From assembly GCA_028583685.1 (NCBI GenBank), contig JAMXIF010000002.1, positions 60,367,088 to 60,431,087 on the forward strand: a DNA stretch of 64,000 nt, written 5' to 3'. The notes below the pieces were generated by a model, which worked only from the letters and a program-made list of their open reading frames with translations, was not told the origin of the DNA and searched no databases. A program made the translations under genes and the position numbers. This document shows positions 54,556-64,000 of the stretch, piece by piece (within the stretch, counting starts at the first letter, position 1; every line of letters starts with the position of its first letter). This stretch comes from Petaurus breviceps papuanus (Eukaryota; Chordata; Mammalia; Diprotodontia; Petauridae).

Positions 54556-54567
54556 GCACGCACACAC
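54512..54567. repeat. (CA)n/(CGCA)n microsatellite
   Basis: About 20 CA units, then CGCA units. Confidence 0.95.
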
Positions 54568-54784
54568 TGTTGAACTCCATACACATAAAAGATAACTGTT
54601 TCAAAAGTCCCAAATCCAATCTGGGTTTGTTTCTCCTCCATTGGGGTATCTGTATGGTATGGTACCTTAATATTGGTTTGGTGTCAGTCTTCCCTTAAAG
54701 ATATTCAATGTATTATTACCAACAAAGCCCTGCAGTAAGAGATAGAAAGATAAATTCCATTTTAAATAACTATAAACAATATAA

Positions 54785-54850
54785 AATTTTTAAAAAACAA
54801 ATGTTAAAAACTGTTTGAACATGTAAATGGGGAAAATAAAATATTATTAA
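54785..54850 (+). mobile_element. L1 3' tip
   Basis: 'aaatgttaaaaactgtttga' and 'catgtaaatggggaaaataa' match only the last part of an L1 3'UTR. Confidence 0.55.
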
Positions 54851-54851
54851 C

Positions 54852-55160
54852 AAAAAAGTCAATATATGATGATGTAGTCTTTCTAAGACAACCCAGATGG
54901 CTTTTCTTATGGAATAGCTGAATAATACTCTGTCTAGTCAGCCTCAGACATGTCTGAGATCCCCTCACATAATGTATCAGTTCACCATGCACAGATGCAG
55001 CCAAACGTAGGATTATACATTTTGAAAACAAATAGAGATATTGAATCTATGTGATTTTTGGAATAGCCAATCTTCAGCTCCTGCCGATATCACCATATAT
55101 ATAAACACACCTAATCTCACAGGTAAGAAAATTTCAGTGTACTCATTTCAGTGCCCATAT
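54852..55160. other. Unannotated spacer
   Basis: Nothing recognised. Confidence 0.5.
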
Positions 55161-55162
55161 TA

Positions 55163-55540
55163 GGTACTCAGCAAACAATCAGTACTGACAAGCCATCATT
55201 TTAGGGGACCAAAGATGAAACCCACTGTGCATTTTGTGCCAGAGAAATGGTGGACTTAAAAGACAGAATGAGACATACATTTTTGGATGTGGCCAATGTG
55301 AGGATTTGTTTTGCTGAACTATGGGCATTTGTTATGAGAGATTTCTTTTTCTTTTATTCTTTTTATTGTTCAGTATGTGGTGGTAGGGAGGAGAGAAAAT
55401 AAATGTTTGCTAGTCAGAAAAAAGGAAAATATCATATTTCATTTGAGAAACAATCAGTGTTAGCTTGGAAGCTGTAATTGGGCTGCTGAGTGCTTCCAGG
55501 TGGCCCTCTTATCTTCCAGACAACTTCAGAGCGTCCACAG
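55163..55540 (+). repeat. Direct duplication B (LINE-like tail plus flank)
   Basis: Same order as 53528-53880: 'acatacatttttggatgtgg', 'aggatttgttttgctgaact', 'aaataaatgtttgctagtca', then beyond the tail 'ccaggtggccctcttatctt' and 'cagacaacttcagagcgtcc'. About 80-85% alike by eye, same orientation, 1.64 kb apart. Confidence 0.75.
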
Positions 55541-55545
55541 CTGCC

Positions 55546-55830
55546 TTTGGGGTGCTCTTCAGAACTGGGCTAGATCTAGGCAATTTGTCTAGAGGTACAG
55601 CTTGACATATAGGGCAGTTCTTAAATTTCGAAGGACCTTAAAGATACTTTGGGAGTTTGACAAAAGATAAAGGTGCCTGTGAGCCCACTACATCTAATTT
55701 CTCAAATTGCCTACAAATGTATATAGGTATATAGGCACTCTGAAATGAATTACTGGTTTTTGTTTTTACATTCTTCATGTTCAGATACCTCATCCAGATG
55801 CTAAAAAAATTTATCTTTAAAAGTAAAATT
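55546..55830. other. Unannotated spacer
   Basis: Nothing recognised. Confidence 0.5.
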
Positions 55831-55834
55831 TAGA

Positions 55835-56090
55835 GACAGCTAGGCTTTGGAGTGTATAGAGTATTGGACCTGAAGTTAAGAAAACCTGAGTTCAAATCCT
55901 CCCTCAGATACACAATGGCTGAATGACCTTGGTCAAGCCTCAGTTTTCTCATCTGCAAAATAGGAATAAGTATGACATTATAGCAGCAGTGACTATAACC
56001 AGAACCTCATAGGGTTGTTGTGAGGACCCAGTGAAATAATATCAAGTGTTTTGCAAATCTTAAAGTATTCCAAAAGTTTTAATGTAGCTA
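55835..56090 (+). repeat. MAR1-like SINE
   Basis: 'gacagctaggctttggagtg', 'gagttcaaatcctccctcag', 'gggttgttgtgaggacccag' and 'tgttttgcaaatcttaaagt', with a short internal insertion at about 55970-56000. Confidence 0.8.
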
Positions 56091-56242
56091 AAATCTTAAA
56101 ACTTCAGTAAGACTTTTAGGACACTCAGGTTAAATGTTGGCTATAAAATATGATAGTGAAATTCTTTGGTTTGCTTCCATGGTTGTTTTGGTGTATGGTT
56201 AAAAAAAAAACTCTACAAAAATGCATATATCATATACATACA

Positions 56243-56243
<1 letters not shown>

Positions 56244-56286
<43 letters not shown>
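56244..56286. repeat. (GT)n microsatellite
   Basis: About 20 GT units. Confidence 0.95.
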
Positions 56287-56288
<2 letters not shown>

Positions 56289-56394
56289 AGCTAGAATTGG
56301 TATTCTGGGAAAGAGCATCTCTTATAGGGTATAAGATAGAGTGGAGACCAAAGATAGAAAGCTGGGACTATACATACTGACCACTGCAAAACAA

Positions 56395-56660
56395 TGGACA
56401 TTCACTGCTTGATATCCCAGAGTAGAATAGGGTTTTTTATGTTTCAATGATTTAATTGCCAAAAGGGCAATGGCAGCAAGTTGAAAAATAAAGGGCCAGA
56501 GAGCATTTAGGCACAAATCATCCTGGATGATGAAGGATTTTTCAGCTCTGCCTGCTGGCTGGCTGGGTTCTACATTATGTTTGAGAAATTCTGGTACTGT
56601 TGCTCCTATGGTTGCTAATTCACCCATATTTACATGAAATTGAAGAAGACTGAGGCACTT
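56395..56660. promoter_or_regulatory. Candidate conserved noncoding segment
   Basis: Repeat-free, with 'caatgatttaattgccaaaa', 'gggcaatggcagcaagttga' and 'tcatcctggatgatgaagga'. Inferred. Confidence 0.25.
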
Positions 56661-56664
56661 GGCT

Positions 56665-57242
56665 TAGCATCCCTGAAAGTTTGGAATGTTGCACCCATTA
56701 CCAAAGCCTCTGGAATCTGAGGCCTAGCATCATCCTTGTCCCAGGAGTATCTTCAGTTTTGCATCCAGAAAATTTAGAACATGAAGAGATTGATTTGCCT
56801 ATTATGAGGGCTCAAAAACAACAAACACTAGAGCTGTGTCTACACCATGTCAAACAACCAGATGGAAATTGGGAAATTTAGAGTCATCCAGATGGTTTGT
56901 CTATACAATGCTACATTTGGAAATTCACATACTTGACTGATTTTTCCCTCTTTTTTTCATCCAGATGTTTGCCATCATACAGCCCAAAGCTGCCTAAATG
57001 ATATACCAAGATCAGTTCATTAAGGTTGGGCCTTTTTCTTCAGCTATAAAAAAGGAAACAATACCATCAGCCCTGATTTATTAAGGTACTTAGCAGAAGT
57101 AATGAAAATTATATAAATTTATGCATTCATGTATTATGTGCAACATACTAATATTCTACCCCATTCCCATATTAGACTAGGCTTTTTGCTGTCAGGGTGT
57201 CATTTGCCCTTTCCCTGGTCAACTATCTCCAGTATCTCACCC
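56665..57242. other. Unannotated stretch
   Basis: No gene or clear repeat recognised. Confidence 0.5.
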
Positions 57243-57251
57243 TAGAGTTGT

Positions 57252-57505
57252 TGGCAGCTAGGTGGCGCAGTGGATAGAGTCCCAGGCCTGGAATCAGAAA
57301 GACTCAACTTCCTGAGTTCAAATCTGCCCTCAGACACTTATTATCTGTGTGACCCTGGGCAATTCACTTAGCCCTGTTTGCCTCAGTTTTCTCATCTGCA
57401 AAATGAGCTGGAGAAGGAAACAGCAAATCACTCCAGTATCTTTGCCAAGAAAACCCCAAGTGGGGTCACAAATAATTGTATATGACTGAAACAACTGAAT
57501 ACCTA
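57252..57505 (+). repeat. WSINE1-type SINE, full length
   Basis: Head with a polymerase III A-box-like 'tggcgcagtgg' (57264-57274) and a B-box-like 'gagttcaaatct' (57314-57325), CORE 'tgaccctgggcaattcactt', tail 'tatctttgccaagaaaaccc'. Possible target duplication 'ctagagttg' (57243-57251) and 'ctagggttg' (57506-57514). The best copy for seeing the internal promoter. Confidence 0.9.
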
Positions 57506-57604
57506 CTAGGGTTGAATTTGGTGCTAATTGTATACAGCAACCAATCTTCACTAACTTTCTCTATCTAATTCCACACCAAACAAATTAGCATTATTACTAA
57601 GGCA

Positions 57605-57672
57605 ACTGTACTGCATTGTTTCCAAGTCAATGGGCCAATAAAGTTGGTAGAAGCACATGTACCTTATTTAAA
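57605..57672 (+). repeat. Short direct repeat, copy 1 of 2
   Basis: 'ttgtttccaagtcaatgggc' then 'aataaagttggtagaagc'. Matches 58850-58905. Confidence 0.6.
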
Positions 57673-57702
57673 GATATCATAAAAGTTTAAGAGTTGAGTA
57701 CA

Positions 57703-57853
57703 GGGGAGGCTAGGTGGTGCAGTGAATAGAGCACCAGCCCTGGAGTCAGGAGGACCTGAGTTCAAATCTGATTTCAGATACTTAACACTTACTAGCTGTG
57801 AGACCTTGGGCAAGTAACTTAACCTCAATTGCCCTTCCTTCCCCCTCCAAAAA
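57703..57853 (+). repeat. Young SINE with TSD
   Basis: 'gaggctaggtggtgcagtga', 'ctggagtcaggaggacctga' and the A-rich end. Target duplication 'aagagttgagtaca' (57689-57702) and 'aagagttaagtaca' (57854-57867), one mismatch. Confidence 0.9.
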
Positions 57854-57869
57854 AAGAGTTAAGTACAAC

Positions 57870-58845
57870 CATAGATGATCATAAAAATCTAATTTTCCTT
57901 CTACAACATGCAGAGAGGTTTTTTCTCAGGAGCATATGTTGCCTTTCAGTCTTTGAAGTTACAAGAAGAGAATACCTAGGCGTTGACTGGAGAAAATTCC
58001 CACTGCCCAAGATGTGGCACAGAGGTTTCTAGGTATGGTAAGACTCCACTGTAATGGGGAAAATTGTCTTTGTCGCCTGCAGACTCCTAGGGACATTAAC
58101 AATAAGATTAGTCCTTGGGAAGAGAATTGGCAATGGAGGTTAGGTGAGTTTGGAGACAAGAGAGTAAGCAATTTTTGCATGTAGATTCAATTTCAGCTCA
58201 GCAACTTATGGGTGACCAGTTCTTCTGATTTCAAAGATAATTAGAAAGCTTTTCATTATCTCATAATATTAGAGTTATCCTGGCAAAGTCTGTCTCCCTA
58301 AAGTTCTATGTGTTGAATTGTAACCAGAAAAGGAATTTCTTTGTCTGCTTCAAGGACTGACCCCTCATTAACCACTCTCCATTATACCAGAAAAGCTTCA
58401 AGTGAGGCTAGATCACTGAAAGAGAAACTTTTTGGACTTCCAGACAGTTCTCAAGATGGGCAACAACAAATTTGGAAATTTACAAGTGAACTGAAGAATT
58501 GAAAAGGTTGGCAAGCCTTATGTAAGCACAGTCCAAGTTTCTGGGAGAGGCATCCTATTAGATATATAAAATAAAATGTTCTGGTGATTTCTTGATGGGG
58601 CTGCACTCCATAAGACTGATAGATCTAATAGGGTTTTTATTTTATTTTATTTCTACTGCTTTCAAATCTAATTGCTGCTCTGCTATGTTCTATCTATTTT
58701 AATGTTTTAATTGGGTACTTGTCTGCTGTGGTGATTATACACAGGACTCAGTTTGAAGAAATGATGGTATAAACATTGAGTAGTAGGAGTTTTCTTCCTA
58801 CCACAATCCTCCTATAAGTAAATGACAATAATCACTATAAGATTG
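57870..58845. other. Unannotated stretch
   Basis: About 1 kb with no gene or recognised repeat. Confidence 0.5.
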
Positions 58846-58849
58846 GATT

Positions 58850-58905
58850 CACCTTGTTTCCAAGGCAGTGGGCTAATAAAGTTGGTAGAAGCTAAACATT
58901 CCTTT
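58850..58905 (+). repeat. Short direct repeat, copy 2 of 2
   Basis: 'ttgtttccaaggcagtgggc' then 'aataaagttggtagaagc'. See 57605-57672. Confidence 0.6.
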
Positions 58906-59109
58906 TACCTACACAGTAGAGCTTGCTTTTTAGTATTTTGGAAAAAAAAAATACCACATTTCAGGGAAATATGCATGGTATTTGGCACTTTTATAAGGAC
59001 TTCTAGCCCACTGAGCTTTTCTAAGTTATTAGTCTAAAATACAATTAAAATACAAGTATAATTTTAAAATGCCAAAGAAAACACCAACACTATTCTTCAG
59101 AAAATAGAG

Positions 59110-59785
59110 TTTTTAATCACATTTTGCAGATGTGGAGCCAGTAATTTTTTTTAATCTGATGGATGCATTAAAATATTCTTACAAGAGTTCCTATCAGAGA
59201 TTTCCCTCATTTCAGCAGCTAATGGAGTTAAAAAATAATCCATAACTACAGGTATGTCATGAGCCTTGTACATCAAAAAGCCAACAATCCCTTTGGAGGC
59301 TTCACTACCTCTATACACACTGGAAAAAAGAAATAAATGTGCAGCAATCAAGCCTTACAAGGCAGCCGTGAATGGTAGTCAAGGAGCCAACAGCTGAAAA
59401 AGAGGGAAGAAAAATAATGCAGCCTGATTGTTTCAGACAGTAGTGAAATGAATCTGGTGCCTTTCAGAGAATCACAAAAACCAAGAATGGAAAAAAAAAC
59501 ATCAGGAAAGAATGGGTCTCACCAGACCCACCGACTTTAGGCAGAACCATTCTTAACATCTCACCCTTACCCCAAAGGTGGCAATCGATTTTATTTGCAG
59601 AGATTTTCAGAGGAGTGTCTTTGAAGTCTCTCAGTCCCTTCTAGCTATTAATAAAATTCACACTTGTGAATTTCTTCTTTATGCCAAACTTACAGCCTTC
59701 TCAAGGCAACTAAAAGTCATTTTCTCTTATTTACGTCACCAGTACGATTATTACCCTGGGAAAAAAGATAGGTCAGCCATGTGAA
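59110..59785. promoter_or_regulatory. Candidate conserved noncoding block
   Basis: About 670 repeat-free bases of balanced composition with motif-like words ('cttatttacgtcaccagtac', a CRE-like core; 'agctattaataaaattcaca'; 'gcagcctgattgtttcagac'). Short open frames on both strands show no domain. Confidence 0.3.
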
Positions 59786-59839
59786 AAGATTGGCAGGGGG
59801 ATAGCCCAATTATTCATGATGCCAGGAGAAAGAGAGATG

Positions 59840-60002
59840 GACCCAACCATGTTGGGTAAATCCCTTGTTGAGGAAACTGAGGCTAACAAAAGATGTCGCT
59901 CACTTGGGTTCATATAACTAGTTAGTGCTTGAGGAAGGATTTGAATTCACATTTTCCTGACTCCCAAGCCCAGTACATCTTCCTCTAATCCACCCCTATG
60001 CC
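59840..60002 (-). repeat. SINE, antisense
   Basis: 'ttgttgaggaaactgaggct', 'gggttcatataactagttag' and 'cattttcctgactcccaagc'. Confidence 0.75.
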
Positions 60003-60214
60003 TCAATTATAAAGGCTATTATATTGCTTGCTAGCATTTCATAGTTTCCAGTTTTGTCTTTTTTTTTCTTTGCTTTTCAATTCCTTTTCTAGAAAGATAA
60101 ATAATTGATTACAATTGCAAATATAGTTTTACAAAGTTCACATGAGGAGTAGTGACGCTATTAATATGCAGGTCTCAACCACATAAGCAATGTAAGTAGG
60201 GCTTCTTAACCTAG

Positions 60215-60288
60215 ATTTTATAGGTCTGGAACAATGCAGAACACATAGAAGATGCTCAATGAATTCTGGCTGATTGATATTGTTAGTT
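60215..60288 (+). repeat. L2-clade 3' tip
   Basis: 'caatgcagaacacatagaag' and 'atgctcaatgaattctggct', ending 'gattgat'. Confidence 0.5.
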
Positions 60289-60302
60289 AATTGTCCATGA
60301 TG

Positions 60303-60511
60303 TGCAGTGATGCCAAACTCAATTAAAAATGAGGGTCACTAAAATTAAGGATCTCATGAACTACATATTGATTTAGAAAACAGAGTTTTACTATATTTTT
60401 ATTTGCTTTATTAAAAATTTTTAAATTATATTACAGTCTGGTTCTGATCACATTCAGGAATGTATGTCATAGGCCACCTGTGGCCTATTAGAATTGATAT
60501 CTCTGTATAGA
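60303..60511 (+). mobile_element. hAT-like MITE remnant
   Basis: Starts 'cagtgatgccaaactcaatt', contains 'gaactacatattgatttaga' and 'gtctggttctgatcacattc', and ends 'ggcctattagaattgatatc'. The pattern matches a common mammalian hAT-type short element that opens with 'gccaaactc' and closes with its complement. Old, with no clear target duplication. Confidence 0.5.
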
Positions 60512-60614
60512 TAACCTAGAGGAAAAAAAAAGCAAAATGCTAGAAGACATTTTTAAACCAAATTTCCAACTCCCATATCAATCTCCTCTCCCCCAATTTA
60601 ACTACTTTTATTTT

Positions 60615-60870
60615 TTTCATGAATTTCATTCAATTAGTAAATACTTGCCCTCTCCCACCCCTGGGAGAAAAAATGAACAAAATCATTGTAACATATGTGC
60701 AGTCAAGCAAAAAAATTTCAACATTGAACATGTCCAACATGCATACATCACTATAAATCTAGTCCATCATCTCTCTGTCAAGAGATAAGCAGCATTTTAA
60801 AACTCTGGTCCTCTGCAATCATGGCTTATCATTGTATTGATCAGAGTCCTTAAACTTTTCAAAGAAATTT
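60615..60870 (-). repeat. LINE-like tail repeat, antisense
   Basis: 'gtgcagtcaagcaaaaaaat', 'catgtccaacatgcatacat', 'ccatcatctctctgtcaaga' and 'attgatcagagtccttaaac'. Reverse complement of the core shared by 53528 and 55163. Confidence 0.6.
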
Positions 60871-60871
60871 C

Positions 60872-61150
60872 CACTTGTACCCTCTGATTATATAAAATAA
60901 ATCTGCCCCCCCCCCATTGTTTCCATTTCCTTTCTTTTAAGAGCATCAAAACATAACATAAATCACTACTGGGTCTTCCATATCTGCCTCTCTCTATGAC
61001 CACTGCAAAAATTATGATGTTCAGGGGATACTAGAATCATCCTCCCCTCCCCATTAAAATGCAAACACTTCATCCTTAGAAAGTCTCTTTTGAATTCTCA
61101 CTGTATTTACCCTTTTATATTTGTATTTAATACTTTTATCTCAAAGTTTC
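60872..61150. other. Unannotated spacer
   Basis: Nothing recognised apart from a C run at about 60907-60918. Confidence 0.45.
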
Positions 61151-61159
61151 TACTCTTTT

Positions 61160-63902
61160 AAAATTAAATATTAAGTTTATTTTTAGCTTACATCATTCAT
61201 TTCTACAAGATTTTAAGTTACAAATTTTCTCCACATCTTTCCCCTGCCCACAACCCCAAAGCAATGTTCTCACTGTATACTACCTCCCCCAATTTGCTCT
61301 CTCTTATATCCTCCTCCATTCCCGCTTCGACTTTCTAGTAGCGCAAGATGGATCTCCATACCCCAGTGCCTGTATATCTTATTGCCCAGTTGTATGTAAA
61401 AAGTAATAATAATAATGATGATAATAATAATATTTTTTAAACATTTGATTTTAAAACTTTGAATTCCAGATTCTTTCCCTTCCTCCCTTGTACCCACCCT
61501 TACTGGGAAAACAAGCAACTCAATTTAGATTGTACATGTGTAGCTATGCAAAACATTTCCATAGTGGATATATTGTGAAATACTGACTGTATTTCCCTCC
61601 ATCCTTTCCCGCCCCCCCACTTGTTCTATTCTCTGCTTTGACCCTGTCCCTTTTCAAAAGTGTGTGCTTCTAACTACCTCCCCCCCCAACCTGCCCTCCC
61701 CTCCATCATTCCCTCTCTCTCCCTTTCCCCACTACTCTCCTGTAAAGCAAGATACCCAATTTGTGTGTATGCCATTCCCCCCCTTAGCCAAATTCAATGA
61801 GAGTAAGGTTGACCCGTTCCCTTTTGCTTTCCTGTTCTTCCCCTCCATTGTAAAAGTTTTCCCTTGCCTCTTCTATATGAGAAAATTTGCCCCTTTCTAT
61901 CTCTCCCCATCTCCTCTCATTATATTCTTCTCTCACCTCTCAATTTCACCATTTAAATATCATCCCTTCCTATTCAATTGATCCTGTGCGCTCTATGTAT
62001 ACCTGTACATATATATACATATACACACACTCACATATGTATTCATATGCACATATACCCTCCTATATAGACATATACATGTATGTATACAAATGTATAC
62101 ATACATTTATATTCCCTTCAACTGTCCTCATACTAACAAATTATAACTAAAGAATGTTTGAAGGTCCTCTATTTCATTGAATGACAATATTTTCTCCTGA
62201 AACATTATGCTTAGTTTTCCTGGGTAGGTTATTCTTGCTTTTAATCCTAGCTTGTTTGATCTTCAGAAAATCATATTCCATGCCCTTCGATCCCTTAATG
62301 TAGAAGGTGCTAGATCCTGTGTTATTCTGATTGTGTTTCCACAATATTCAAATTGTTTCTTCTTGGCTCCTTGTAATATTTTCTCCTTAATCTGGCAACT
62401 CCAGAACCTGGCTATACTATTTCTATGAGTTTTCTTTCTGGGATCATTTTCAAGAGGTGATCAGTGAATTCTTTCAACCTCTATTTTGCTCTCTGGTTCT
62501 AAAATATCAGGGCAATTTTCCTTGAGAATTTCTTGAAGGATGATTTCTAAATTCTTTTTTTGATCATGGCTTTCAGGTAGTCCAATAATTTTTAAATTAT
62601 CTCTCCTGGATCTATTTTCCAGGTGAGTGGTTTTTCCAATGAGATATTTCACATTGCTTCGATTTTTTCATTTGTTTGGATCTCTTTAATAGTATCTTGA
62701 TTTCTCATTAAGTCATTAGCTTCCATTTGCTCCAATCTCATTCTGAAGGAATTTTTCTCTTCAGTGAGCTTTTGAAATTCTTTTTCCATCTGGCAAATTC
62801 AGCTTTTTAAGGCATTCTTCTCCTTGTTGGCCTCTTTGGCCTCTTTTGCCATTTGAGTTAATCTATTTTTAAGGTGTTATTTTCTTCAGTCAGGTTGTTG
62901 ACTCTCTTTTCATGATTTTCTTGAATCATTCTCATTTCTCTTCCCAATTTTCCCTCCACTTCTCTTACTCGATTTTCAAAATCCTTCTTGAGCTTCTCCA
63001 TGGCCTGTAGCAAGTTCATATTTTTCTTGGAAGCTTTTGGTGCAGTAGTTCTGACTTCCTTATCTTCCTCCTGTTCCATGCTTTGAACCTTTTTGTCCCC
63101 AAAAAAGGAATCCAAATCCAGATTGATGAGCTTGCTTTGCTTCCTTTGCTTGCTCACATTGCCACTCAATTACTTGACTTTTGAGCTCTTTGCCACAGTA
63201 GAACTCTGCTTCCAGAGGGGAGAGTTTTGTCCCAAATCACTGGGGTTTTCATAGCTGCTGGAGCTATTAGGAGGGTGCCATCTCTACAGTCCCCACATGT
63301 TCTAGCTCACTGGTCACACACCTTAGGACCACCACCTAAGACTGCGATACAAATCCAGACAGGTAAAAGCAAGAATAATTGCCCCTCTGAATAGTAGCTT
63401 GTTCCCCCTATGATCTGCAGGCCAGGAGCTCAGAAGCAGCCATGTGGAAGCAGCTGCAGGGCCGCCACACCTTCACTGCTTCTGGCTCCAGGGGCAGAAG
63501 CTGCATCACGCCTCTGTCCCCCCCTCCCAGTTCCAACAGAGTTCTACACTGACCTTATACTTTGTCTTTGGTTTTTATGGGTTGCTAATTCTGGAAACTG
63601 CTACAGCTGCTGGTGATCCACTCTCCCGAGGTCTTCTCCAGCCACTGCTGGTCGGGGCCACCCTAGGGATAAAACTGCAAGCCCAAATGGGGCTGGGCTT
63701 GGCACCCAGCACCCTGCAATGAACCCTTCCTGCTGGCCTGCCAGGCTGTTTTAAGTGGGAAATTTGTTTCTCTCTGTCACTTTATGGGTTCTGCAGCTCT
63801 AAAATTTGTTTAGAGTTATATTTTATAGGTATTTGAGATGGTTATGGGGGGATCTCACACAGTTTTCCTGCTTCTATGCCACTATCTTGACTCCACCCCC
63901 CC
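61160..63902 (-). mobile_element. HAL1-type element, nearly full length, antisense
   Basis: Read on the minus strand: a 5' end at about 63900 ('tggagtcaagatagtggcat'), 5'UTR, broken ORF1 (63157-62128) and a 3'UTR of nearly 1 kb ending at about 61160. ORF2 is absent. Length about 2.74 kb, near the 2.80 kb of the plus-strand copy at 3962, with matching landmarks including the TA/CA-rich tract (62006-62110). The 8-base 'actctttt' at 61152-61159 and 63903-63910 may be a short target duplication. A TAA-type microsatellite lies at about 61401-61432. Confidence 0.88.
62128..63157 (-). pseudogene. L1/HAL1 ORF1 (RNA-binding chaperone), broken
   Basis: The first codon appears changed from ATG to GTG (63157-63155), giving VSKQRKQSKLINLDLDSFFG. 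A coiled-coil-like stretch follows (MEKLKKDFENRVREVEGKLG). After a frame break the RRM-type signature NRSRRDNLKIIGLPES (about 62616-62569) and ILKENCPDILEPESKIEVER appear. The C-terminal domain (MFQEKILSFNEIEDLQ) is recognisable but shortened relative to the copy at 4670, ending at a stop at about 62130. Dead copy. Confidence 0.85.
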
Positions 63903-63937
63903 ACTCTTTTTTTTTTCAATCAGGAATACTCGTAAAT

Positions 63938-63952
63938 TTTTTCTTTCTTTCT

Positions 63953-64000
<48 letters not shown>
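63938..64000. repeat. (TTTC)n microsatellite, runs off the window
   Basis: TTTC units up to the last base, so its full length is unknown. It starts soon after the 5' end of the HAL1. Confidence 0.95.

Noticed and set aside
1-64000. CRISPR array, operon, bacterial or phage system
   Set aside because: There are no spaced identical repeats, no long coding frames and no ribosome-binding sites; composition and repeats are those of a marsupial nuclear genome.
1-64000. tRNA genes suggested by SINE heads with A- and B-box-like words
   Set aside because: The heads are diverged parts of SINEs and do not continue into a tRNA cloverleaf 3' half.

Overview
The window looks like euchromatic, intergenic or intronic DNA from a marsupial (metatherian). 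The diagnostic signal is repeat content. Many short tRNA-headed CORE-SINEs of the WSINE1/MAR1 type are present, with the recurring phrase 'ggcagctaggtggcgcagtgg'. There are L1 elements with marsupial-style ends, ORF1-only L1 derivatives of the HAL1 type, many eroded L2/CR1-L3 ends, hAT-like MITEs and solo-LTR fossils. No Alu, B1 or B2 is seen. The species cannot be named from this sequence. Family names rest on recalled consensus sequences, not on a database search, and most repeat boundaries are good to about 10-20 bases unless a target-site duplication (TSD) is quoted.

No intact host protein-coding gene was found. The longer open frames are short, mostly lie in repeats, and show no recognisable domain outside LINE ORF1. 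The only RNA-gene relative is a 7SL (signal recognition particle RNA) retropseudogene near 40.0-40.35 kb. Two runs of N (100 and 10) sit inside GGAA and GGAAA microsatellites.

Layout. 0-3.4 kb: old SINEs, one expanded by AT-rich DNA. 3.4-7.2 kb: a 5'-truncated L1 with a nearly full-length HAL1 nested in it, both with visible TSDs. 7.2-13.6 kb: SINEs, L2 ends and a gapped microsatellite. 13.8-18.7 kb: split L2 ORF2 remnants and an antisense L1 ORF2 fragment holding a young SINE. 20.7-24.7 kb: an LTR-like unit, a 'mini-L1' made of a 5'UTR fused to a 3' end, L2, and a palindromic hAT MITE. 25-35 kb: sparser repeats and several candidate conserved noncoding segments. 35.4-40.4 kb: a CR1/L3 end, an end-to-end L1 with a large ORF2 deletion and a dimeric SINE inside, then the 7SL pseudogene. 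40-48 kb: SINEs, an L2 split by a solo LTR, and a second dimeric SINE with a clean TSD. 48.5-54 kb: L1 3' end, GGAAA array and a 1.4-kb L2. 53.5-60 kb: short direct duplications and further candidate conserved segments. 61.2-63.9 kb: a second nearly full-length HAL1, on the minus strand.

Most interesting: (i) three copies of one HAL1-type family whose 3' region carries two successive L1-style ends and resembles the ORF1-ORF2 spacer of a neighbouring L1; (ii) a dimeric tRNA-type SINE found twice with the same junction, once flanked by a 12-bp TSD, so it moved as a unit; (iii) two internally deleted L1s that resume at nearly the same ORF2 position; (iv) four pairs of short direct duplications 1.2-2.9 kb apart, two of them more alike than expected for such old repeats.
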